Positions 17,716 through 27,028 of a stretch of DNA of 64,000 nt are shown piece after piece. Under the pieces are notes generated by a model. The model saw only the letters and a program-made list of their open reading frames with translations, made no database searches and was not told the DNA's origin. The DNA is taken from positions 1-64,000 of the forward strand of contig URMA01000005.1 in assembly GCA_900548875.1 (NCBI GenBank), in the 5' to 3' direction. Each line of letters begins with the position of its first letter. Within the stretch, counting starts at the first letter, position 1. The stretch is from an uncultured Porphyromonadaceae bacterium. GTDB taxonomy: Bacteria > Bacteroidota > Bacteroidia > Bacteroidales > Muribaculaceae. The position numbers and the translations under genes are program-made.

Positions 17716-18660
17716 ATGGTAGAAATACGCAGATATACGACTGACGACAAGCAACAGTGGGACGAATTTGTGGCACTCTCCAAGAATGCCACATTCCTCC
17801 ACTACCGTGACTATATGGACTATCATTCCGACCGCTTCAACGACCACTCGCTGATGGCATTCAACGATAAAGGGAAACTGATAGCCCTGCTTCCGGCCAA
17901 CGCCGACGGCGACACGCTCTATTCCCATCAGGGACTGACGTTCGGCGGCTGGCTGACACAGGTAAAACACTTTAATGCCAACAACATGCTGGAAATTTTC
18001 GACAGCATGTGCGCATATCTGCAAACCAACGGATTCCACACGCTTGTCTACAAAGCCATTCCTCACATCTACCATAAATATCCGGCAGAAGAAGATCTGT
18101 ATGCCCTCTTTCGGCATCATGCAACGATAGAGACCTGCAATATATCGACAGTAGCAATACCTGCAAGCTCATATAATAAATATGGAAATAGTACAAAACT
18201 GAATATCAAGAAAGCAGTCCACTCCGGAATGACCATTGAGGAAAGTCATGAGTTCTCTGAATTTTGGCAACTGCTCACAAAGCATCTAAAATTACGTTAT
18301 AACGCAACTCCTGTACACTCTTTAGAAGAGATTCAATTACTTCACACCCGCTTTCCACAAAATATTCGACTGTTTGAAGTGCATTTCCAAAATGAATTGA
18401 TTGCTGGTTGCGTGTTTTACACTTCTGACAATGTTGCCCACTCACAATACACAGCCACGTCTAAAATCGGAATGGAAATGGATGCCGTTGCTTTTCTTCA
18501 CAACCATTTACTTCATAATGTATTCGCCGATATGCCTTATTATGATTTCGGAACCTCTAATGAAAACAACGGATTAATTTTAAATAAAGGCTTGATAAGC
18601 CAAAAAGAAGGTTTGGGCGGCAGAGGAATAGCCTACGTCATCTATAAAATCCAACTATAA
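17716..18660 (+). CDS. GNAT/FemAB-like acyltransferase in envelope operon
   Basis: The 314-residue protein has the two-lobed pattern of FemAB/GNAT-fold transferases: an N-terminal WDEFVALSKNATFLHYRDYM stretch and a C-terminal block (LIAGCVFYTSDNVAHSQYTA, later YYDFGTSNENNGL) resembling acetyl-CoA-site strands. Such proteins acylate sugars or aminoacylate cell-wall precursors; the substrate here is not readable. It begins 9 bases after envC and ends 3 bases before the flippase gene, so it may modify the glycan the flippase exports. The base composition drops sharply from about 18110 to the end of the gene while the flanks stay GC-richer, suggesting a recombined segment. Confidence 0.75.
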   Translation: MVEIRRYTTDDKQQWDEFVALSKNATFLHYRDYMDYHSDRFNDHSLMAFNDKGKLIALLPANADGDTLYSHQGLTFGGWLTQVKHFNANNMLEIFDSMCAYLQTNGFHTLVYKAIPHIYHKYPAEEDLYALFRHHATIETCNISTVAIPASSYNKYGNSTKLNIKKAVHSGMTIEESHEFSEFWQLLTKHLKLRYNATPVHSLEEIQLLHTRFPQNIRLFEVHFQNELIAGCVFYTSDNVAHSQYTATSKIGMEMDAVAFLHNHLLHNVFADMPYYDFGTSNENNGLILNKGLISQKEGLGGRGIAYVIYKIQL

Positions 18661-18663
18661 ATA

Positions 18664-20097
18664 GTGAGCAACAGGACGAACATATCACGGACCATTGTCA
18701 AGGCTATGGGTATTTTCGGAGGAGCACAGGTAATTTCCATTCTCTGCTCTATTATCCGCACGAAACTGGTAGCCGTGTGGATAGGTCCTGCCGGAGTCGG
18801 TCTGTTCAGTCTGTTCAACAACGCCATCGACATGCTTAGCGCAGCCACGTCGCTGGGCATCCGCAACAGCAGTGTGCGCGACATGGCCATTGCCCGTCAG
18901 TCGGGCAAGGCGAAACTTGTCGGCACAACCATTGCCGTTGTCAAAAAATGGGCATGGTTTACCAGCATCGGCGGCGCAGTCCTGACCATTGCGCTCGCAC
19001 CGCTTTTGAGCCGTGTCACATTCGGAACAGACAACCACTCATGGGAATTTGTTCTGCTGTCGGTTGTTTTGCTGTTCAACGGCCTGACTGGCGGAGAACA
19101 GGCGATTCTTCAAGGAAATTCCGCGCTTAAACGGCTTGCCAAGGCATCGGTATGGGGTGTGGTGGGAGGTCTCCTCATCTCCATTCCCATGTTCTATTTC
19201 TGGCGGGAAGAAAGCATCGTTCCGTCTATCGTTGCATACAGCACGATGGTACTGCTGTTCACTCTGTTGTTCCGCCACAAAGACTATACACCGGTTAAAG
19301 TATCGGCAAAGGAAGCCTACGACAAAGGCATAGAATTCGTGCGTCTGGGCATCTACATGACGGTAAGTCTGTTTGTCACACTGCTTTTTGCCTACATATT
19401 CTCCGTCTACCTCAACCACACTTCCGGCACAAAAGAAGTAGGATTCTATCAGGCAGGTTTTACGCTTGTCAACAAATATGTCGGGCTGATTTTCACCGCC
19501 ATCGGAATGGAATACTATCCCCGTCTGTCCGGCATCCACAACAGCCGCATGCGCATTCACGCCTTCGTTTCCCAGGAAATGAACATCGCCATGCTCGTGC
19601 TTCTACCCGTCGTGTCGCTGTTTCTTGTGATGCGCGAATGGATTGTCAGTATTCTCTATTCTCCGGAATTTCATGTCGTCATCCCCTTTATTTCATTTGC
19701 CATTTTAGGGACTGTTTTTCGTGCCTATTCCTGGTGCCTGGCATTCGTCATTTTAGCCAAAGGGGACGGGAAAACGTATCTGCTGACTGAACTGCTCAGC
19801 ACCGTTTCCGGATTCATACTGAACATCGTATTCTACCACTACTGGGGGCTCACAGGTATCGGCATCTCATACATTCTCTGGTACTTCCTCTATTGCATCA
19901 TTGTGGGAATACCCTATTTCCGAAAATACGGATTTTCTGTTGCACCCGGAGCAAATCGTCTTACACTTTTCGCTCTCGTCGCCACGTCGGCAGTTCTGGT
20001 ATTAATGGAAACCCGCCAAACGGCCATCGCCGTCACACTGACAGCATTGCTGACAGCAGCCTGCCTCTACAAGGTATATCAACTGATCAAAAAATAG
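18664..20097 (+). CDS. Wzx-like polysaccharide flippase
   Basis: The 477-residue protein starts with GTG at 18664, three bases after the previous stop. It has about twelve to fourteen hydrophobic helices and the family's start (MGIFGGAQVISILCSIIRTK followed by GPAGVGLFSLFN), typical of the O-antigen/lipid III translocase branch of the MOP superfamily. It should flip undecaprenyl-linked oligosaccharides across the inner membrane. No other Wzx/Wzy or glycosyltransferase genes accompany it, which resembles WzxE/enterobacterial-common-antigen-type single copies rather than a full capsule locus. Confidence 0.87.
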   Translation: MSNRTNISRTIVKAMGIFGGAQVISILCSIIRTKLVAVWIGPAGVGLFSLFNNAIDMLSAATSLGIRNSSVRDMAIARQSGKAKLVGTTIAVVKKWAWFTSIGGAVLTIALAPLLSRVTFGTDNHSWEFVLLSVVLLFNGLTGGEQAILQGNSALKRLAKASVWGVVGGLLISIPMFYFWREESIVPSIVAYSTMVLLFTLLFRHKDYTPVKVSAKEAYDKGIEFVRLGIYMTVSLFVTLLFAYIFSVYLNHTSGTKEVGFYQAGFTLVNKYVGLIFTAIGMEYYPRLSGIHNSRMRIHAFVSQEMNIAMLVLLPVVSLFLVMREWIVSILYSPEFHVVIPFISFAILGTVFRAYSWCLAFVILAKGDGKTYLLTELLSTVSGFILNIVFYHYWGLTGIGISYILWYFLYCIIVGIPYFRKYGFSVAPGANRLTLFALVATSAVLVLMETRQTAIAVTLTALLTAACLYKVYQLIKK

Positions 20098-20204
20098 CCA
20101 CGTTACACTTTTCCGGGAACGATTCATTACAATTTTAATGATTTGTAACCAACATTTCACAAAACTTGCTACCGTTTGTTGACTCTCATTCAAAAATATA
20201 TTTC

Positions 20205-20212
20205 TAAATTTG
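20205..20212 (+). promoter_or_regulatory. -7 box of rlmN
   Basis: TAAATTTG, exact TAnnTTTG, 21 bases before the ATG at 20234. It falls over the alternative TTG start at 20210, ruling that out. Confidence 0.6.
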
Positions 20213-20233
20213 TATCCCTTATCACTTTTAGAA

Positions 20234-21286
20234 ATGGCATCAGTAGAAAACGATAAAAAACCGCTGCTTGGGCTGACCTTGGAGGAACTGCAAGTGATTG
20301 CCGCCGACAATGGCATGCCACGGTTTACGGCAAAACAAATGGCTCAATGGCTGTACGAAAAACGAATCACAGACATTGACGAGATGACCAACTTGTCGAA
20401 AGTCAACCGCGACAAGCTGAAGGCAAACTATTGCGTAGGACGCAAGGCGCCGGTCAGCGAGATGCGCAGCGTCGACGGAACGGTCAAATATCTGTTTGAA
20501 GTGACCGGCGGAAAAATGATTGAAAGCGTCTATATTCCCGACAACGACCGCGACAATAACCGTGCAACCCTTTGTGTTTCCTCACAGATGGGCTGCAAGA
20601 TGAACTGCCAGTTCTGCATGACCGGTAAGCAGGGATACCACGGAAACCTGACTGCCAACGAAATCATCAACCAGATTTTCAACATTCCTGAATCGGAATC
20701 GCTCACCAACATCGTATATATGGGGATGGGCGAACCGATGGACAATTTAACAGAAGTGATGAAGTCACTCCGTGTCATGACGGAAAAATGGGGACTGGCA
20801 TGGAGTCCGAAACGCATTACGGTTTCATCAATCGGAAAACTCGACGAACTGAAACAACTTGCCGAGCAGACGGATGTTCATATAGCTATCAGTGTGCATT
20901 CGCCGTTCCACGAAGAACGTCTCAAACTGATGCCCGTAGAAAAGGCCTACCCCATCACCAAAGTAATGGAGTTGCTCCGCAACTATGATTTCGCCCACCA
21001 ACGCCGGCTGTCAGTAGAATATATCATGTGGAGCGGACTGAACGACGACAACCGCCATGCCGAAGCCCTCTGCAAACTGCTGAAAGGACTGAAAGCGCGC
21101 GTCAACCTGATTCGCTTCCATGCTATTCCGGGCGTTGATCTCAACACTTCGAACGAAGAACGAATGGTGGCTTTCCGCGACTATCTGAACGAAAAAGGTG
21201 TGCTGTGCACCATCCGCCGTTCGCGCGGCGAAGACATCTTTGCTGCCTGCGGGATGCTGGCCGGAAAGAAACTGAAGAAAGACTAA
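20234..21286 (+). CDS. rlmN: Dual-specificity RNA methyltransferase RlmN
   Basis: The 350-residue protein (start MASVENDKKP) has the radical-SAM cluster motif CKMNCQFC (Cys 121, 125, 128), the MGMGEPMDN stretch, and the C-terminal RGEDIFAACGML with the methyl-carrying Cys. RlmN uses two SAM molecules to put a methyl group on C2 of A2503 in 23S rRNA and A37 of some tRNAs, supporting decoding accuracy. Length matches the family. The next gene starts 26 bases after its stop and may be co-transcribed. Confidence 0.96.
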   Translation: MASVENDKKPLLGLTLEELQVIAADNGMPRFTAKQMAQWLYEKRITDIDEMTNLSKVNRDKLKANYCVGRKAPVSEMRSVDGTVKYLFEVTGGKMIESVYIPDNDRDNNRATLCVSSQMGCKMNCQFCMTGKQGYHGNLTANEIINQIFNIPESESLTNIVYMGMGEPMDNLTEVMKSLRVMTEKWGLAWSPKRITVSSIGKLDELKQLAEQTDVHIAISVHSPFHEERLKLMPVEKAYPITKVMELLRNYDFAHQRRLSVEYIMWSGLNDDNRHAEALCKLLKGLKARVNLIRFHAIPGVDLNTSNEERMVAFRDYLNEKGVLCTIRRSRGEDIFAACGMLAGKKLKKD

Positions 21287-21312
21287 TCCGATATCAACAA
21301 ATTAAAGAGCTA

Positions 21313-23715
21313 ATGAATAATACACTTACACGAAAACTTTTTGTGCTGTCGTTGCTTCTTTCTTTCTACACAGCACTTTTCGCCCAAGAGCCTGACGGTT
21401 ACTACAAAAGCGCTGAGGGCAAAAACAAACAGGCGCTGCTTGAAGCCTTATGCGAAATTATTGGCCCCCACACGAACGTAGGCTACAACGGCCTTTGGAC
21501 TGTTTACAAAACAGCGGACGTGTATCCCGGCACTAACAAAATCTGGGATATGTATTCCACCGCAACCTTCTATGCCGGACAAGACCAATGTGGAAGCTAC
21601 TCCGGTGTGGGCGACTGCTACAACCGCGAGCATTCCATGCCCAAAAGTTGGTTTGACGACCAAAGCCCGATGTATTCCGATGCCTACCATATCTATCCGA
21701 CTGACGGGAAAGTAAACGGCCAGCGCAGCAACTATCCTTATGGAGAATGTGCCAATGGAACTTACCTTCAAAGCGGTAGCAATAAAGGAACCGGCAAATT
21801 GGGAAAATCCACTTTCCCGGGATATAGCGGAACTGTTTTTGAACCTGCCGACGAATATAAGGGCGACTTTGCCCGTACCTACTTCTACATGGCTGCCTGC
21901 TACAACGACAGAATAGAAGACTGGCACAGCGAAATGCTTGCAGGAAACAGCTATCCATGCTATACGACATGGGCCGTAAACCTGCTGATGAAATGGCACC
22001 GACAGGATCCTGTCAGCCAAAAGGAAATAGACCGCAACAACGCCGTTTCCAAATTCCAGGGAAACCGCAATCCGTTCATCGACCATCCCGAACTGGCCGA
22101 ATACATTTGGGGCGACCAAACTTCACAAGGTTGGGTGCCGGGCGGAGTTGTTGACCCGGTCATTACATCGCCCGTCGACGGCAAGACGTTTGATTTAGGC
22201 GTTACTGCAATTGGAAAAACGCTGACAACCACCATCACAGTGAAAGCTCAGGGGCTGAATGAGGACCTCAATGTCAGCATCTCAGGTACAGGTTTCAGTA
22301 CCACCACAACAACTATCACAAAAGATGCCGCAATGGCAAGCAACGGAACCAATATCACCGTCAGCTACACTACGGCAACACCGGCTACGGCTACCGGAAC
22401 CCTAACCATTTCCAGCTCGGAAGTCAGCACGACTGTCAACCTGAAAGCACAGGCTGTTGACGGCATCCCGGCACTCCAGGCTACGAATGTCACTACAAAT
22501 TCATTTACCGCACACTGGACTGACGTTGACCACGACGGCAGCAACTACAAGCTTTCCGTATTTCTTGCCGACGGCACCACCCTTCTGCCCGGCTATCCTG
22601 TGGAAGTTGCCGCTTCTGCACAGCAATACAACGTGACCGGACTCGACTATATGGCTACCTACAAGTATTCATTGTCGAACACTGCCGGTAAGACTTCAAA
22701 TGTCATCACGGTAACGACGGCCGAACCCGACCGAGTTCTTCAAGCCAATCTTCCGGAAGGCGAACTGGTATTCTTTGCAGAACCCAACACGGCATCCAAT
22801 GTTCTGCCTGTTGAAATCTATACGGAATACATCGAGGAAGACATCAATGTCACCATTTCCGGGGAATTCCAAATCAGTTCCGACAAGTCGAACTGGACAA
22901 AGCAACTGACCGTTGACCGTGACGGCGAACGCATCTATGTACGCATGCCGGCATTGGCCGAAGGCATTTATCGCGGCACGCTCAGCGCATCTACGGAAAC
23001 CGTTGAAGGCTTCACCCTCGACGTTGTCGGCAGCGTTGAAGCGCCACGCACATTCATTGAAGATTTTGAAGCCGGTGAACCGTCAAACAACTACAACATG
23101 ACATCCTACACCGGTAACGCCTGCAAGTGGAAATTCAGCAATGCCGGAATCTGCGACCGCTCCGGCGACAAATTCAATGGCAACCAGGCAGTCTGCTTCG
23201 GCAAAAACGACAATTCATCTATCCAGATGGACGAAAACAAGAACAACGGAGCCGGAACAGTTACCTTCTTTGCAGCACCCTACGGCAGCGATGATGCGGC
23301 AACCGTCGTTCTTTCCTACTCTGTTGACAACGGCAGCAAATGGATTGACCTGAAAACATTGACCATTGAAAAGAGCAGCACACTGCAAGAATACACCGTC
23401 ATCGCCCAAATTCTTCAGCCTGTACGCTTCCGCTTGCAGCAAAAGACCGGCGAACGCATCAATATCGACGATTTCTCCATCAGTGATTTTACTTCATCCG
23501 TTGAAAGCATTACAACGACAAGCAACTGGGATGCCTATATCAGCAACGGACAAGTAAGGATCGAAACCCAATGTCCGGCTGAAATCAGCATCTACACGAC
23601 CGATGCCAAACTCGTCTACAACCAGACAATCAACGCCAACACAAGCATCTCGCTTCCGCAAGGCATCTACATTGTCGTAAACGGCAACGACAGCCGTAAA
23701 GTTATCGTAAAATAA
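21313..23715 (+). CDS. Secreted endonuclease I-family protein with T9SS tail
   Basis: The ATG at 21313 gives a signal peptide (MNNTLTRKLFVLSLLLSFY, cut after FAQ). Residues ~23-270 match the endonuclease I family (HNH-like fold): REHSMPKSWF, DAYHIYPTDGKVNGQRSNYPYG and later NRNPFIDHPELAEYIWG. Then come beta-sandwich/FN3-like modules (~280-540), a choice-of-anchor J domain starting FIEDFEAG (~575-730) and a C-terminal T9SS type-A sorting domain ending GIYIVVNGNDSRKVIVK. It is probably an extracellular nuclease for DNA scavenging or biofilm breakdown, exported by type IX secretion and held on the surface. The protein (800 residues) is much longer than single-domain endonuclease I. Confidence 0.9.
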   Translation: MNNTLTRKLFVLSLLLSFYTALFAQEPDGYYKSAEGKNKQALLEALCEIIGPHTNVGYNGLWTVYKTADVYPGTNKIWDMYSTATFYAGQDQCGSYSGVGDCYNREHSMPKSWFDDQSPMYSDAYHIYPTDGKVNGQRSNYPYGECANGTYLQSGSNKGTGKLGKSTFPGYSGTVFEPADEYKGDFARTYFYMAACYNDRIEDWHSEMLAGNSYPCYTTWAVNLLMKWHRQDPVSQKEIDRNNAVSKFQGNRNPFIDHPELAEYIWGDQTSQGWVPGGVVDPVITSPVDGKTFDLGVTAIGKTLTTTITVKAQGLNEDLNVSISGTGFSTTTTTITKDAAMASNGTNITVSYTTATPATATGTLTISSSEVSTTVNLKAQAVDGIPALQATNVTTNSFTAHWTDVDHDGSNYKLSVFLADGTTLLPGYPVEVAASAQQYNVTGLDYMATYKYSLSNTAGKTSNVITVTTAEPDRVLQANLPEGELVFFAEPNTASNVLPVEIYTEYIEEDINVTISGEFQISSDKSNWTKQLTVDRDGERIYVRMPALAEGIYRGTLSASTETVEGFTLDVVGSVEAPRTFIEDFEAGEPSNNYNMTSYTGNACKWKFSNAGICDRSGDKFNGNQAVCFGKNDNSSIQMDENKNNGAGTVTFFAAPYGSDDAATVVLSYSVDNGSKWIDLKTLTIEKSSTLQEYTVIAQILQPVRFRLQQKTGERINIDDFSISDFTSSVESITTTSNWDAYISNGQVRIETQCPAEISIYTTDAKLVYNQTINANTSISLPQGIYIVVNGNDSRKVIVK

Positions 23716-23737
23716 TTGAACATAATATTTCAACATT

Positions 23738-23772
23738 AAGTCGCCATTGCAAACAGTTTGCAGTGGCGACTT
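23738..23772 (+). terminator. Strong terminator after the nuclease gene
   Basis: A 16-bp stem with one G-U pair and a 3-base loop (arms starting AAGTCGCCA and ending TGGCGACTT) is followed by TTTTC. It lies 22 bases after the stop codon. Confidence 0.92.
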
Positions 23773-23859
23773 TTCTTATATACTCTAACAATTGAATATT
23801 AATTGTTACCCATCATCAAATTTTTATAACAATATAGCACATATTTATTAATATTTTGT

Positions 23860-23867
23860 TATATTTG
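23860..23867 (+). promoter_or_regulatory. -7 box before a long leader
   Basis: TATATTTG, exact TAnnTTTG. If used, it creates an untranslated leader of about 255 bases before the ATG at 24133. Confidence 0.5.
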
Positions 23868-23874
23868 CGAAACA

Positions 23875-24132
23875 TAGGATGTAGCCCAGAATAAAACGTA
23901 ACATAAACCAAGGTTGAAATTTTATTCTCCTTTTTTGGGATATAGGATATGGCATAATCAAATCCACCGATTGTTGCTTTGATTAATACAACTTACCTAT
24001 TTAACTGAATTGCGCACACCTTTTTAAGGTTACTACATTTTGAGAATTTGACATTCTGCAGTCAATTTTTTTTGATTACAGTTTACCATTTTATTGTGAG
24101 TATTTAAGATAGTTCAATAAACTTACCCTACT
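23875..24132 (+). promoter_or_regulatory. Long structured 5' leader of the anchor-protein operon
   Basis: This ~258-base untranslated stretch contains pairable segments: GAATAAAA near 23890 with TTTTATTC near 23921, and AATCAAA near 23957 with TTTGATT near 23979. No known riboswitch class is recognisable. It may hold regulatory structure or a second promoter close to the gene. Confidence 0.3.
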
Positions 24133-27027
24133 ATGAAAAAAATTACACTTCTAACCACGGGTATTGTTTTGGGCTGTATATGCGGTTTTGCCCAAAACAC
24201 ATCGCAGTACAAACCCGACTGCACATTGGATTTCACCACAGCCGAGAAGTTCGCCGAATGGACGGTGGTTGACGGAAATCCATCAGAAACGCCCTATGTC
24301 TGGACCTGGAACGAATCGGACCAAACTGTTTCCATTAACTCTAACAAAGAAGCAGCCGATGACTGGATCATATCTCCAGCCATTACCCTTGAAGCCGGCA
24401 AAAGCTACAACATTACGGCCATGGTGCAAACAGATATGATATGGGATACCCAAAAGTTTGACATCACTGCCGGAAAAACGACCTCAACCGACGATCAAAC
24501 CACGATTCTTCTCACCAATACAGACTTTACCGACATTTATTTCTCAGAACAGACCTGCAAGTTCACGCCCGGCGAAAGTGGGGATTATCACTTTGCCATA
24601 CACTGCTATTCCGGGTATCTTAATGGAGAATTCTCACTACAGAAACTTTCCGTCACAGCCTCCCCGGAATACCCCGAAGCTGTTACAAATCTTGAAGTCG
24701 CAGCAGGGGAAAAAGGAGCCTTAGCAACAAAGCTCACATGGACAATGCCGACAAAAAATACCGACGGCGGCATGCTGAGCCAGCTTTCCGGTGTGCGCAT
24801 CGAACGACTGGATGCAAGCTCGATTTGGAACGATTATGAAGAAATCGCCACTGTCGAAAACGCTACTCCCGGAGCGGAACTGTCCTACATCGACAATACC
24901 GTACCAAAAGCCGGAAAATACCAGTACCGTGTCACGGCATACAACAATACGGGCACATCCTCATCCACCTACTCCGACGAACTCTGGATTGGAGAGGACA
25001 TTCCCAATCCGGTTACCGACATAACTCTCACCGCTGAAGGCAACAGCATTCTGCTGAACTTCACACCGCCGACAACAGGTAAAAACGGCGGCTATATTGA
25101 CTTGTCAGCACTCACCTATGAAATCGAGCGTATCGCAGGCGGAAAAAGAACCGTGATCGAAGAAGCCTACAATGGAACATTGCCTTATCAGGACAATATC
25201 ACGGAACTGAGTTCCTATTCTTATAGTGTCACCGCAAAGACAAAATCAGGTGGCGAAAGTACAGCCGTTCAGTCAGAAGCCATTATTGCCGGACCTGCCT
25301 TCACGGTGCCTTACGACGAGACAATCGATACGAAAGATAAAGCTGCGCTATTTTCCATATATGACGCCAACAGCGACGGCCGCACATGGAGTTTCTCTTC
25401 CTATTCAACCAAAGGGTTCAGCTATTGGGGCGGAACGACAGCCGACGACTGGGTGGTAACACCTCCGATTGCCTTAGAGCAAGGAAAAGTCTATAAAGTG
25501 ACCTTCTATGCTAAACTCGAACGGGCTATGGAATCGGACTACAAGACCATCGAAGTAGCCGTAGGTAAAGACGGGCAAAGCATGGGTACCCCCTTTGCAT
25601 CCCACCTGTTAAACAGCACATTCAATACTCCGTTCGAGACGACGGTCAACGTGAAGGAATCGGGCAATTGGAGCATCGGCTTCCATGTGACAGGACAGAC
25701 AAGTTTCTATAGCGTCTATCTGACCCGTATTGTTGTCGAGGAATCCACAGTTGTCCCAGAGACCATTGCGGACTTGACATCGGTACGCGGAGAAAACGGT
25801 GCTCTCTCACTCACCCTCAACTGGACGAACCCTACTCAATCCAATGCAGGCACGGCACTGGAAGCTATCAGCAAATATGAGGTTTACCGAAACGGAACAC
25901 TTGTCTATACAAAAGAAAATCCGACTCCCGGAGCCCAAGAAACATATAGCGATACCGCCGTTCCGGAAGCAGGAAAATATGAATATGCCGTCAGAGTTTA
26001 TCTTGCTGACCAATATTCAGAAACCGTCACTACCACCGAATGGATTGGGGAAGACACGCCGGCAAGCGTTACGGAACTGACGGCAACTGCCGACAACGAT
26101 GTCGTTACACTGTCATTCATTCCGCCAACAACCACCGTCAACAATGGCTGGCTGAATGCCGACGGCATGGGCTACAGCATCACACGCAACGGTGAGACCA
26201 TCGAAACGTGCTACACAGGCGAACTCCCTTACACCGACAGAGTAACAGAGCTGAACAGCTACGTCTACACCGTGACACCAGTGACAGCGTCCGGCCTCGT
26301 CGGGGAAGAGGCTTCTTCCAACAGCGTTATTGCTGGACTGGGCATTGAACCGCCTTATTCAAACGATTTCGCCACAAAAGAATCGTTCGGACTGTTTACC
26401 GTTGTCGACGCCAACGACGACGGCCATACATGGGCATACAGCACTTACAATAACGCTCCCGAAATCGGATTTGAAGGCGAAGCCGACGACTGGATCATGT
26501 CGCCAAAATTCTCCCTGACTAAAGACATGGAATACGAAGTGACAATTTCAGCCAACCTTGACAGAGCCCTTTCAGAAGACGACTACAAGACACTGGACAT
26601 CACACTCGGACAGGGAGCCCTTCCTGAAAACCAGACGGAAACACTCGCTTCGTTCCTGGTCAACAGTGCCATGACAATCTCGACATCAGTCAAATTCTAT
26701 GCCGAGGAAACCGGCTATTGGAATATCGGAATCCACTGTTCCGGCACCATCAACTGGCGCTCATTATACCTGCGGGGCATCGAAATCCAGCCGACAGGCG
26801 AAAGCTCGGTATCGTCAATCCGACAGGAAGCCGCTATCCGATATCTGCGCGAACAACAGGAACTCCGCTGCAACCAGGAAGGAACACTCCATGTAATGAA
26901 TGTCAACGGTGTCGTTGTCCTTACAGGTGATGCCGTAGTTTCCACACAATCACTCCCGACCGGCGTATATATCGCCACCTTCATGACCAAAGACGGGAAA
27001 CAATCACAATTGAAATTTATCAAATAA
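24133..27027 (+). CDS. Secreted choice-of-anchor J / FN3 protein with T9SS tail
   Basis: The 964-residue protein has a signal peptide (MKKITLLTTGIVLGCICG, cut after AQN) and three copies of a choice-of-anchor J module, each marked by ADDWI/V-[IMV]-[ST]-P and GxxGxWNIG/WSIGFH patterns (about 25-195, 395-560, 745-895). Pairs of FN3 domains sit between them, themselves repeated (VTDITLTAEGN.., VTELTATADND..). The last ~70 residues are a T9SS sorting domain (GTLHVMNVNGVVVLTG, LPTGVYIATF). It is probably a cell-surface adhesin or glycan-binding protein; no catalytic motif is seen. It is followed one base later by a related gene. Confidence 0.88.
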   Translation: MKKITLLTTGIVLGCICGFAQNTSQYKPDCTLDFTTAEKFAEWTVVDGNPSETPYVWTWNESDQTVSINSNKEAADDWIISPAITLEAGKSYNITAMVQTDMIWDTQKFDITAGKTTSTDDQTTILLTNTDFTDIYFSEQTCKFTPGESGDYHFAIHCYSGYLNGEFSLQKLSVTASPEYPEAVTNLEVAAGEKGALATKLTWTMPTKNTDGGMLSQLSGVRIERLDASSIWNDYEEIATVENATPGAELSYIDNTVPKAGKYQYRVTAYNNTGTSSSTYSDELWIGEDIPNPVTDITLTAEGNSILLNFTPPTTGKNGGYIDLSALTYEIERIAGGKRTVIEEAYNGTLPYQDNITELSSYSYSVTAKTKSGGESTAVQSEAIIAGPAFTVPYDETIDTKDKAALFSIYDANSDGRTWSFSSYSTKGFSYWGGTTADDWVVTPPIALEQGKVYKVTFYAKLERAMESDYKTIEVAVGKDGQSMGTPFASHLLNSTFNTPFETTVNVKESGNWSIGFHVTGQTSFYSVYLTRIVVEESTVVPETIADLTSVRGENGALSLTLNWTNPTQSNAGTALEAISKYEVYRNGTLVYTKENPTPGAQETYSDTAVPEAGKYEYAVRVYLADQYSETVTTTEWIGEDTPASVTELTATADNDVVTLSFIPPTTTVNNGWLNADGMGYSITRNGETIETCYTGELPYTDRVTELNSYVYTVTPVTASGLVGEEASSNSVIAGLGIEPPYSNDFATKESFGLFTVVDANDDGHTWAYSTYNNAPEIGFEGEADDWIMSPKFSLTKDMEYEVTISANLDRALSEDDYKTLDITLGQGALPENQTETLASFLVNSAMTISTSVKFYAEETGYWNIGIHCSGTINWRSLYLRGIEIQPTGESSVSSIRQEAAIRYLREQQELRCNQEGTLHVMNVNGVVVLTGDAVVSTQSLPTGVYIATFMTKDGKQSQLKFIK

Positions 27028-27028
27028 A

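Noticed and set aside
20144..20183. Possible 11-bp-phased TGTAACC/TTTCACA/TTGCTAC/TGTTGAC series upstream of rlmN
   Set aside because: Only the outer units resemble the Pho-like core, the distance to the -7 box (20205) is 28 bases rather than 16-17, and the gene has no phosphate link.
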